NCBI GenBank assembly: GCA_035605695.1
Contig: DATNGZ010000016.1
Span: 1 to 64,000, forward strand
Length of the DNA: 64,000 nucleotides
Reading direction: 5' to 3'
Origin: VRUE01 sp035605695
GTDB lineage: Bacteria; Actinomycetota; Thermoleophilia; Solirubrobacterales; 70-9
Shown here: in pieces, positions 57,757 to 64,000 of the stretch
Position numbering within the stretch: the stretch's first letter is position 1
How the letters are laid out: each line of letters starts with the position of its first letter
The notes under the pieces: generated by a model
What the model saw: the letters and a program-made list of their open reading frames with translations, nothing else
Databases searched by the model: none
Told to the model about the DNA's origin: nothing
Translations under genes and position numbers: made by a program

Positions 57757-58653
57757 ATGGAGATCGAGGGCATGCCACTGACGCTGCTGGTCAATCCGCA
57801 CTCGGCTCACGGTCGCACGCTGAAGCTGCTTCCCAAAGTCGAGCAGGAGCTCGACGCGCGGCGAATTCCCTTCCGGGTCGAGCGGACGCGTGGGCTCGAG
57901 GACGGCGCCGAACGCGCCCTGCGGGCGGTTGAGGCGGCCGAGGTCCCCGTCGTGATCAGCGGCGACGGCCTGCTCGGCGCGGTCGGCGGCGCGATGGCGG
58001 GCTCCGAGACCCCGCTGGGAATCGTGCCCGGCGGCCGCGGCAACGACCTTGCCCGCGTGCTTGGTATTCCCGACGACCCGGCCGAGGCCGTTGCCGTCCT
58101 CGCCGCCGGGGAGACTCGCCGCATCGACGTCGGCGAGGCCAACGGCAAGCGCTTCCTCGGCATCGTCAGCATCGGTTTCGACTCGGACGCAAACCAGCTC
58201 GCAAACGAGACCAATTTCCTGCGCGGCAACCTTGTCTACGCCTACGCGGCGCTGCGCACTCTGCTCACCTGGAAGCCGGGCCGTTTCACCGTGCGGGCTG
58301 GCGAGGAACGGGTCCGCTTCACCGGCTACTCGGTCTCGGTCGCCAACAACCGGGCATTCGGCGGCGGCATGTTCATCGCTCCCGACGCCGAGCTCGACGA
58401 CGGCGAGTTCGACATTGTCACCGTCGGCGAGGTTGGCAAGTTGCGCTTCATAAGTAACCTGCCGAAGGTGTTCAAGGGCACCCACGTCGATGAGGACGAG
58501 GTCCGCGTTTTTCGGGCCCCCCGGGTGGAACTGACCGCCAGCCGCCCCTTCCCCGTCTTCGCCGACGGCGAGCACCTCACCGACCTCCCCGTTTCGTTGC
58601 GGATTCTGCCGCGCGCCCTCAGCGTTCTCGTGCCGCCCGCGACCGGGGCTTGA
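57757..58653 (+). CDS. Diacylglycerol/sphingosine kinase family lipid kinase
   Basis: 298 residues with the two-domain DAGK (LCB5/YegS) fold. The opening LTLLVNPHSAHGR is typical. The nucleotide loop reads SGDGLLGAV instead of the usual GGDGT-x-x-E, and PGGRGNDLARVLGI takes the place of P-x-GT-x-ND. NNRAFGGGMFIAPDAELDDG follows. The core GDG is intact, so activity on a lipid (for example phosphorylating DAG) is likely but the variant loop is notable. The stop overlaps murT. Confidence 0.87.
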   Translation: MEIEGMPLTLLVNPHSAHGRTLKLLPKVEQELDARRIPFRVERTRGLEDGAERALRAVEAAEVPVVISGDGLLGAVGGAMAGSETPLGIVPGGRGNDLARVLGIPDDPAEAVAVLAAGETRRIDVGEANGKRFLGIVSIGFDSDANQLANETNFLRGNLVYAYAALRTLLTWKPGRFTVRAGEERVRFTGYSVSVANNRAFGGGMFIAPDAELDDGEFDIVTVGEVGKLRFISNLPKVFKGTHVDEDEVRVFRAPRVELTASRPFPVFADGEHLTDLPVSLRILPRALSVLVPPATGA

Positions 58654-60068
58654 GGGCCTTGGCGGACGGCGCGGATCGGACCCGGCCCTCGAACGGGACC
58701 CTGTTCGGCGCAAAGCTGTCCGCGGCGCGCCTGATCGGTGCTGCCAGCCGCTTTAGCGGCCGCGGTGGCGGCACGACGCTGCCGGGTCGGGTCCTCTTGC
58801 GGCTCGAGCCCGAGGCGCTGGCCCGCCTGGGTCGGAGGCTGGACCGCGGCACGACGCTGATCAGCGCAACCAACGGCAAGACGACGACCGCGGGAATGAT
58901 CGCCGCCGTGCTCGAGGCCGATGGCCGCCGACCCGTCCACAATCGAGCGGGGTCGAACATGACCTGGGGCGTCGCCACCGCGCTGCTCGAGCAGCGCGGG
59001 CACGAGGGGCTGTTCGAGGTCGATGAGGCCTGGCTCGCGCAGGTCTCGGCCCAGCTTGATCCCTCGCTGATCGTGCTCGGCAACCTCTTCCGCGATCAGC
59101 TCGATCGTTACGGCGAGATGGAGGCGCTGGCGGAGGACTGGGCGAAGACCGTAGCGGCGAGGGCCGGGCGCACGCGCTTCGCGCTCAACGCCGACGACCC
59201 GGCGATCGCCGATCTTGGCCGCGACGAGGCCGGGGAGCCGCGCCAGGGGGTCACCTACTTCGGCATCGAGGACGCCTCGCAGGCCCTGCCCGAGCTTCAG
59301 CACGCCTTCGACGCCAAGCACTGTCGGCGCTGCGGGCATCCCTACGTCTACGAGCGTGCCTTCGTCGGTCACCTCGGTCATTACTCCTGCGAAAACTGCG
59401 GCGCCATGCGGCCGACGCCGACTGTGGCCGCGACCGCGATCGAGCTGCGCGGCATGGAGGGCTCGCGGCTGACCCTGCGCACGCCCGGCGGCGAGCTGCG
59501 CTTGGAGCTGCCCCTGCCCGGCCTTTACAACGTCTACAATGCGCTCGCCGCGGTGGCCGCGGCAATCGAGCTTGGGGTCGCCCCGGCGCGCATTCCCCCC
59601 GCCCTCGCTGCAATGCGGGCGGCGTTCGGCCGGGTCGAGACGATCGAGATCGCCGCCAAGCAGCTCTCGATCCTGCTGATCAAGAACCCCGCCGGTGCCA
59701 ACGAGGTCCTGCGCACGCTGTTGCTCGAGGCGGGTGATGGCGGGCTAGACCTCTGGATCGGGCTCAACGACAAAATCGCCGACGGGCGCGACGTCTCCTG
59801 GATCTGGGACGCGGATTTCGAGCTGCTCGCGGCCGCCGTGCGGCGCGTGGTCTGCGCCGGCACGAGGGCGCCGGAGATGGCGCTGCGGCTCAAATACGCG
59901 GGCTGGCCCGCCGCAGCGATCGAGGTCGTGCCGGAGATCGGGGCCTCGCTCGACCGCGCCGTCGACTCCGCCTCGGGCCGCCTCTTCGCCCTGCCCACCT
60001 ACACCGCCCTGCTCGAGCTGCGCAGGTTGCTCGCCGACCGCGGTCTCGCCAAGGAGTTCTGGCGGTGA
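58650..60068 (+). CDS. murT: Lipid II isoglutaminyl synthase, Mur ligase-like subunit MurT
   Basis: With GatD, amidates the D-Glu of lipid II to D-isoglutamine. 472 residues. The ATP loop is SATNGKTTTAG (72-82); FEVDEAWLAQV and NLFRDQLDRYGE are MurT/Mur-ligase motifs. A Cys4 zinc ribbon inserted in the central domain (Cys225, Cys228, Cys247, Cys250) is the MurT hallmark. The C-terminal DUF1727 part (LIKNPAGANEVLRTL, LNDKIADGRDVSWIWD) docks GatD. GTG-type start (TTG/GTG region at 58650) overlapping the kinase stop. A methyltransferase gene separates it from gatD. Confidence 0.94.
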   Translation: MRALADGADRTRPSNGTLFGAKLSAARLIGAASRFSGRGGGTTLPGRVLLRLEPEALARLGRRLDRGTTLISATNGKTTTAGMIAAVLEADGRRPVHNRAGSNMTWGVATALLEQRGHEGLFEVDEAWLAQVSAQLDPSLIVLGNLFRDQLDRYGEMEALAEDWAKTVAARAGRTRFALNADDPAIADLGRDEAGEPRQGVTYFGIEDASQALPELQHAFDAKHCRRCGHPYVYERAFVGHLGHYSCENCGAMRPTPTVAATAIELRGMEGSRLTLRTPGGELRLELPLPGLYNVYNALAAVAAAIELGVAPARIPPALAAMRAAFGRVETIEIAAKQLSILLIKNPAGANEVLRTLLLEAGDGGLDLWIGLNDKIADGRDVSWIWDADFELLAAAVRRVVCAGTRAPEMALRLKYAGWPAAAIEVVPEIGASLDRAVDSASGRLFALPTYTALLELRRLLADRGLAKEFWR

Positions 60069-60796
60069 GCGAGCTGATCTGGCACGAAGTTGAGTGCGGC
60101 GGCTACACCGCCGACCTGCCGCTCTGGGAGGAGCTCGCCGACTCCCTGGGCGAGGAAGAGCCGATCATGGAGCTCGGCTGCGGGGCCGGGCGCGTGACCC
60201 TGCATTTGGCGGAGCGCGGCGCCCATCTCGTAATCGGCCTTGACCGGGATCGCGAGCTGGTCGAGGCGGTCTGGGAACGGGGATGGGGAAGCAGCGCCGA
60301 CGCAGAGCACGTCGACGTCCGCGAGCTCGACTTCTTCGCCACCCGCTTCGGCCTCGTGCTGGCGCCGATGCAGCTGATCCAACTGCTCGAGGACAGTGAG
60401 GCACGGATCGCCTGCCTCGCCTGCGCCCTCCACAACATGAAACGGGGCGCCCGCGCGGCCTTCGCGATCGTCGAGGAGGTGCCCACCGCCCTGCCCGAGG
60501 GCGCCCTGCCGCCGCTTCCCGACGTGCGCCAGGTCGAAGGCTGGATCTACTCGAGCCTGCCGCTGGAGCCGATCGTCTACGAGGACTCGATCCTGCTGCG
60601 GCGCCTGCGCCAGACGGTCGACCCCGATGGCAACATGAGCGACGAGCTGAACGAGATCGAGCTACAAATGCTCTCGGCCGGGAGGCTCGAAGAAGAGGCG
60701 TTGGGGGTTGGCTTGCGCCCGGCGGGCCGCCGCCAGATCCCGGCGACCGATGCCCACGTCGGCTCAACCGTCGTCCTGTTCGAGAAGGGGAGCTAA
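60065..60796 (+). CDS. SAM-dependent methyltransferase between murT and gatD
   Basis: 243 residues. Motif I is IMELGCGAGRVTLHLAERG, with the ribose-binding Asp in VIGLDRDRELV. Between strands 4 and 5 the sequence reads FGLVLAPMQLIQLLEDSEARIACLACALHNMKRGARAAFAI. The C-terminal third is longer and more charged than average. It overlaps murT by 4 nt and gatD by 1 nt (TAATG), so all three are translated together. The tight coupling suggests a role linked to lipid II, but no substrate can be named. Confidence 0.82.
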   Translation: MSELIWHEVECGGYTADLPLWEELADSLGEEEPIMELGCGAGRVTLHLAERGAHLVIGLDRDRELVEAVWERGWGSSADAEHVDVRELDFFATRFGLVLAPMQLIQLLEDSEARIACLACALHNMKRGARAAFAIVEEVPTALPEGALPPLPDVRQVEGWIYSSLPLEPIVYEDSILLRRLRQTVDPDGNMSDELNEIELQMLSAGRLEEEALGVGLRPAGRRQIPATDAHVGSTVVLFEKGS

Positions 60797-61533
60797 TGGA
60801 GCTGCGGCTGCTGACCCTCTACCCCGAGCAGATGAACATCTACGCCGACCGCGGCAACATCATCTTCTTGCAGCGGCGCTGCGAGTGGCGGGGAATCGGC
60901 TTCGAGTATTCCGCGGCCGGGCTGGGCGATCGCTTCGATCCCGGCGCCCACGACTTCGTCTACATCGGCGGCGGGCAGGACCGCGACCAGCGCGCCGTCG
61001 CCGCCGACATGGTCGCGAGCAAGCGCGAGGCACTCGCTGCCGCGGCGGGCGACGGCGCCGTCGTGCTCGCCGTCTGCGGCGGTTACCAATTGCTCGGCCA
61101 CAGTTACGAGCTCGGCGAGGAGCGCCTGCCGGGGCTTGGCCTCGCCGACCTGGAGACGACGCGAGCGCCGGGACCACGCCTGATCGGCAACGTCGCGATC
61201 GAGGTCGATCTCGGCGATAGGCCACAGACTCTGGCCGGCTTCGAGAACCACGGCGGCCGCACCCACCTCGGTCCTGCGGCCCAGCCCTTCGGCCGCGTGC
61301 TCCAAGGGTTCGGCAACAACGGCGAGGACGGACTCGAGGGCGTGCGCCGCGACAACCTGATCGGCACCTACCTGCACGGCCCGCTACTGCCCAAGAACGC
61401 CTGGCTGGCGGACCACCTGATCGCCCTCGCGCTCGAGCGTCGCTACGGCACTCGCCCGCAGCTGGATCCCCTCGACGACAGCCTCGAGCGCGCCGCCCAC
61501 GAGTCGGCGCGCCGCGCCGCCCTTTCTGCCTAG
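60796..61533 (+). CDS. gatD: Lipid II isoglutaminyl synthase, glutaminase subunit GatD
   Basis: Class I (CobB/CobQ-like) glutaminase that feeds ammonia to MurT. 245 residues. LLTLYPEQMNIYADRGNIIFLQRR is the GatD N-terminal signature, the nucleophile is Cys94 in AVCGGYQLLG, and the catalytic His194 is in GTYLHGPLLP. Partner murT is two genes upstream. Together with MurA in this window it defines amidated peptidoglycan synthesis. Confidence 0.93.
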   Translation: MELRLLTLYPEQMNIYADRGNIIFLQRRCEWRGIGFEYSAAGLGDRFDPGAHDFVYIGGGQDRDQRAVAADMVASKREALAAAAGDGAVVLAVCGGYQLLGHSYELGEERLPGLGLADLETTRAPGPRLIGNVAIEVDLGDRPQTLAGFENHGGRTHLGPAAQPFGRVLQGFGNNGEDGLEGVRRDNLIGTYLHGPLLPKNAWLADHLIALALERRYGTRPQLDPLDDSLERAAHESARRAALSA

Positions 61534-61539
61534 GAGGAG

Positions 61540-61971
61540 CTAGCGCCCGCTGGAGCCGAAGCCGCCGTCGCCGCGAGCGGACTCGGCGAGTGCCGCGGTC
61601 TCGACCGGCTCGGCGAGCACGATCGGGGAGATCACCAGCTGGGCGATGCGGTCGCCAGGCGCGACCCGAAAGGTGTCGGCCGGGTCGGTGTTCAGCAGCA
61701 GCACCCGCAGCTCGCCCCGGTAGCCGGAGTCGATCAAGCCGGGGGCGTTGACCAGCGTGATCCCGTGCTTCTTCGCCAGCCCGGATCGCGGCAGCACCAG
61801 GCCGGCGTGCCCCTCGGGAATCTCAACGGCGACCCCGGTTCCGACGCTCCAGCGCTCCCCGGGTCCGATATGCGCGGACTCGCAGGCGTAGAGGTCCAGG
61901 CCCGCATCACCCTCGTGCGCCCGTGTCGGCAGCACGGCCTCGTCTTTCAATTTGGAAACCGGAAGCTCCAC
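61540..61971 (-). CDS. dut: dUTP diphosphatase
   Basis: Hydrolyses dUTP to dUMP and PPi, keeping uracil out of DNA and feeding thymidylate synthesis. 143 residues, trimeric type. Motifs in order: EGDAGLDLYA, PRSGLAKKHGI, NAPGLIDSGYRGEL, GDRIAQLVI and the C-terminal Phe arm RGDGGFGSSGR. GTG start 61971; the -10-like TAGGGT (61980-61985) overlaps the hflX stop codon. Confidence 0.96.
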   Translation of the reverse strand: MELPVSKLKDEAVLPTRAHEGDAGLDLYACESAHIGPGERWSVGTGVAVEIPEGHAGLVLPRSGLAKKHGITLVNAPGLIDSGYRGELRVLLLNTDPADTFRVAPGDRIAQLVISPIVLAEPVETAALAESARGDGGFGSSGR

Positions 61972-61982
61972 GGCGGCGAACC

Positions 61983-63314
61983 CTAGACGACCGCGAGATC
62001 GTTGAAACGGTGCAGCTCGGCGACGGGGACCTTGGCGCGGACGAGGACGCCATCGTCACGCTCGGTGCGCTCCAGGTCCCCCGCGACCTCGTGCAGCTCG
62101 TGCAGCCGCGCGCCTTCGGCGTAGGGGATCAGCAGCTCGACCTCGGCAAGGGTGTCCTCGAACGCCGCCTCGATCTTTTCGCGCAGCGCGTCGAGGCCGG
62201 CGCCGTCGAGGGCGGAGACGAGCACCGCGTCGGGGTGGCGCAGGAGGACCTCGTCGCGCTCCTCCGCGGAGAGCAGGTCCGCCTTGTTGAGGACGAGCAG
62301 CCGCGGTCCCTCGCCGGCGCCGATCTCCTCCAGCACTTCGTTGACCGCCTGCATGTCGGCCGCTTGGCGCTGCTCCGAAGAGGCGGCGTCGACGACGTGG
62401 AGGATCAGGTCGGCGAGCACGGTCTCCTCCAGCGTCGCCTTGAAGGCCTCGACCAGTTGGTGCGGCAGCTTCTCGATGAAGCCGACCGTGTCGGTCAGCA
62501 GGTAATCGCGGCCGGAGAGCTCGATGTTGCGCGTGGTCGGGTCGAGGGTGTGGAAGAGCCGGTCCCCAACCCCGACGCCGTCCTCGGCGCCGGTCAAGGC
62601 GTTGAGCAGCGTCGACTTGCCGGCGTTGGTGTAGCCGGCCAGCGCGACCCGCGGTAGCGAGGAGCCTTCGCGCCGCGCCCGCATCACGCCGCGGTTGCGC
62701 TCCAGGCGCACCAGCCGCCGCCGCAGCGCCGCGATCCGATCGCGGGCGAGGCGCCGGTCGGTCTCGATCTGACTCTCGCCCGGGCCCCTGGTGCCGATGC
62801 CGCCGTCCATACGCCCGGCGCCGAGGCGCTCGAGGTGGGTCCACAGCCCCCGCATGCGGGCCATGTTGTATTCGAGCTGGGCCAGCTCGACCTGCAGCTT
62901 GCCCTCGGCCGAATGGGCGTGGTCGGCGAAGATGTCGAGGATAACCGCGGTGCGGTCGATCACCGGCACGCCCAAGGCCTCCTCGAGGTTGCGCTCCTGG
63001 CGCGGCGCCAGCTCGTCGTCGCAGGCGACCAAATTGGCGTCGCAGGCGCTGATCTGCTCCTTCAGCTCGGTCAGCTTGCCGCGGCCGACGTAGCGGTCGG
63101 GGTCGGGTTTCTCGCGTTGCTGCACGGCCACGCCCGCCGTCGCGACGCCGGCCGTGCGCAGCAGCTCCTTCAGCTCGGCGAGCGGCTCACCCTCCTCCCT
63201 GCCCGTCGTGATGCCAATCGCCAGGGCACGCTGACGCGCCCGAGGATTGGCGACGCCGGCGCTCGTCGCCTTGTGGTGAGTCTCTGCCTTGCGTCCGTTC
63301 CTCGACCGTTCCAT
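61983..63314 (-). CDS. hflX: GTPase HflX
   Basis: Ribosome-associated GTPase that splits stalled or stress-damaged 70S ribosomes. 443 residues. The N-terminal domain contains VGRGKLTELKE and DELAPRQERNLE; the linker has GGIGTRGPGESQIETDRR; the GTPase domain has G1 GYTNAGKST (227-235), G3 DTVGFIEKLPH and G4 LNKADLL. TACAAT (63323-63328) ends 8 nt before the ATG. Divergent from the epimerase gene. Confidence 0.95.
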   Translation of the reverse strand: MERSRNGRKAETHHKATSAGVANPRARQRALAIGITTGREEGEPLAELKELLRTAGVATAGVAVQQREKPDPDRYVGRGKLTELKEQISACDANLVACDDELAPRQERNLEEALGVPVIDRTAVILDIFADHAHSAEGKLQVELAQLEYNMARMRGLWTHLERLGAGRMDGGIGTRGPGESQIETDRRLARDRIAALRRRLVRLERNRGVMRARREGSSLPRVALAGYTNAGKSTLLNALTGAEDGVGVGDRLFHTLDPTTRNIELSGRDYLLTDTVGFIEKLPHQLVEAFKATLEETVLADLILHVVDAASSEQRQAADMQAVNEVLEEIGAGEGPRLLVLNKADLLSAEERDEVLLRHPDAVLVSALDGAGLDALREKIEAAFEDTLAEVELLIPYAEGARLHELHEVAGDLERTERDDGVLVRAKVPVAELHRFNDLAVV

Positions 63315-63322
63315 CCCGTCCG

Positions 63323-63342
63323 ATTGTAGGTGCGGATAGGCT
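63323..63342. promoter_or_regulatory. Overlapping divergent promoters of hflX and the epimerase gene
   Basis: The 35-nt gap between the two start codons holds TACAAT for hflX on the minus strand (63323-63328, 8 nt from its ATG) and TAGGCT for the epimerase on the plus strand (63337-63342, 7 nt from its GTG). Both mRNAs would be leaderless. The two polymerases would overlap and could not bind at once. Confidence 0.55.
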
Positions 63343-63349
63343 TAGCGCC

Positions 63350-64000
63350 GTGAAGGTCTTCGTGACGGGAGGAACGGGTTTCATCGGCGGCGAGGTCGTG
63401 CGGCAGCTGCGTGCCCGCGGTGACGATGTCGTCTGCCTGGTCCGGACGCCTGGGAAAGCGGCGAAGCTGACCGAGCTCGGCTGCGAGCTGGTCAGCGGCG
63501 ATCTCAGCGACGCCGCAGTGCTTCGAGAGGGAATGGAAGACTGCGACGGCCTGATCCACGCCGCCGCTATGTACGAGGTCGGGATTCCCGCCAAGCAGCA
63601 CCCGGCGATGTACGAGGCCAACGTCCACGGCACCGAGATCGTCCTCAAGGCCGCGCTCGAGGCCAAGGTCCCCAAGGTCGTCTACGTCTCGACCTGCGGC
63701 ATCTTCGGCAACACCCACGGCAAGACGGTCGACGAGACCTACGAGCATCCGGGCAAAGAATTCACCTCCTACTACGAGGAGACCAAGCTCGAGGCGCACA
63801 AAATCGCCAAGCGGATGATGGCTGATGAGGGTCTGCCCGCAGTCATCGTCCAGCCCGGCGGCGTCTACGGCCCCGGCGACGAATCGCAGGTCGCGGACCT
63901 GCTGAAGGAATTCTTCGCCGGGCGGCTTTTCCTCCTGCCCTTCCCCGACCTCGGCATCTGCCTCAGCCACGTCGAGGACATCGCCGGCGGCATCTTGCTG
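63350..64000 (+). CDS. NAD-dependent epimerase/dehydratase (extended SDR), truncated by window edge
   Basis: The first 217 codons are visible from GTG 63350; the gene runs off the window. VTGGTGFIGGEVVRQL is the Rossmann loop, GDLSDAAVLREGMEDCDGLIHAAA follows, and the active site is Tyr-x3-Lys in YYEETK, with the Ser/Thr in VYVSTCGIFG. VQPGGVYGPGD is the substrate-loop signature. The group includes sugar epimerases, dihydroflavonol-reductase-like and hopanoid-associated epimerases; the substrate is open. Confidence 0.9.
   Translation, partial: MKVFVTGGTGFIGGEVVRQLRARGDDVVCLVRTPGKAAKLTELGCELVSGDLSDAAVLREGMEDCDGLIHAAAMYEVGIPAKQHPAMYEANVHGTEIVLKAALEAKVPKVVYVSTCGIFGNTHGKTVDETYEHPGKEFTSYYEETKLEAHKIAKRMMADEGLPAVIVQPGGVYGPGDESQVADLLKEFFAGRLFLLPFPDLGICLSHVEDIAGGILL

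Overview
The window is high-G+C DNA from an actinobacterium. I infer class Thermoleophilia, probably Solirubrobacterales. The basis is a MurA with Asp at the fosfomycin-target position, MurT/GatD, SepF, an FHA/MerR pair resembling GarA/FtsR, a single-motif RsiG-like protein, WS/DGAT acyltransferase, short HisG with HisZ, and secreted proteins built from Ig-like modules common in that class. This placement rests on recognition, not on a tree. The 5' edge holds the end of an rRNA operon (partial 23S, then 5S).

Layout. 0.7-3.1 kb: two membrane-anchored alpha/beta hydrolases and a small ORF on the minus strand. 3.1-10.3 kb: murA, then hisZ-hisG-hisD-hisB-hisH-hisA, largely joined by 4-nt overlaps, and hisF after two copies of a palindromic repeat. 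10.3-18.7 kb: polysaccharide deacetylase, tRNA nucleotidyltransferase, and the pgeF-yggS-sepF ... proC-yggT-lspA-rluD division/envelope cluster, interrupted by an alkaline phosphatase and an AT-rich secreted-protein gene. 18.8-34.4 kb: rpsB-tsf-pyrH-frr-uppS-cdsA-dxr-rseP ... ispG-proS-pgsA, interrupted by four secreted-protein genes. 34.5-36.1 kb: an RsiG-like / GarA-like / FtsR-like signalling trio. 36-53.7 kb: mixed single genes, including a membrane-anchored HTH protein, NAD synthetase, a metalloprotease, WS/DGAT, a c-di-AMP riboswitch with an RlpA-like protein, DinB, CcdA, CorA, thiolase and SDR. 53.8-57.2 kb: an oxidative-folding and peroxide-defence set (DsbA-like, VKOR, peroxiredoxin, cyclophilin lipoprotein). 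57.2-64 kb: DAG kinase, murT-methyltransferase-gatD, dut, hflX and the start of an epimerase.

How the genes work together. Much of the window serves the cell envelope: MurA and MurT/GatD for peptidoglycan, UppS with Dxr and IspG for the polyprenyl carrier, CdsA and PgsA for phospholipids, LspA for lipoproteins, SepF for division, and RlpA under c-di-AMP control. Translation genes (rpsB, tsf, frr, proS, hflX, rluD, the CCA enzyme) and histidine synthesis make up most of the rest.

Two genome-wide habits stand out. First, many first genes of transcription units have a -10-like TANNNT (often TAGNNT) ending only 6-9 nt before the start codon, which implies leaderless mRNAs and was used here to choose starts. 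Second, intergenic gaps carry palindromic elements: three 37-nt and two 43-nt short copies, plus two much longer inverted repeats at tsf/pyrH and ispG/proS. I saw no tRNA, CRISPR array, insertion sequence, prophage or obvious defence system.
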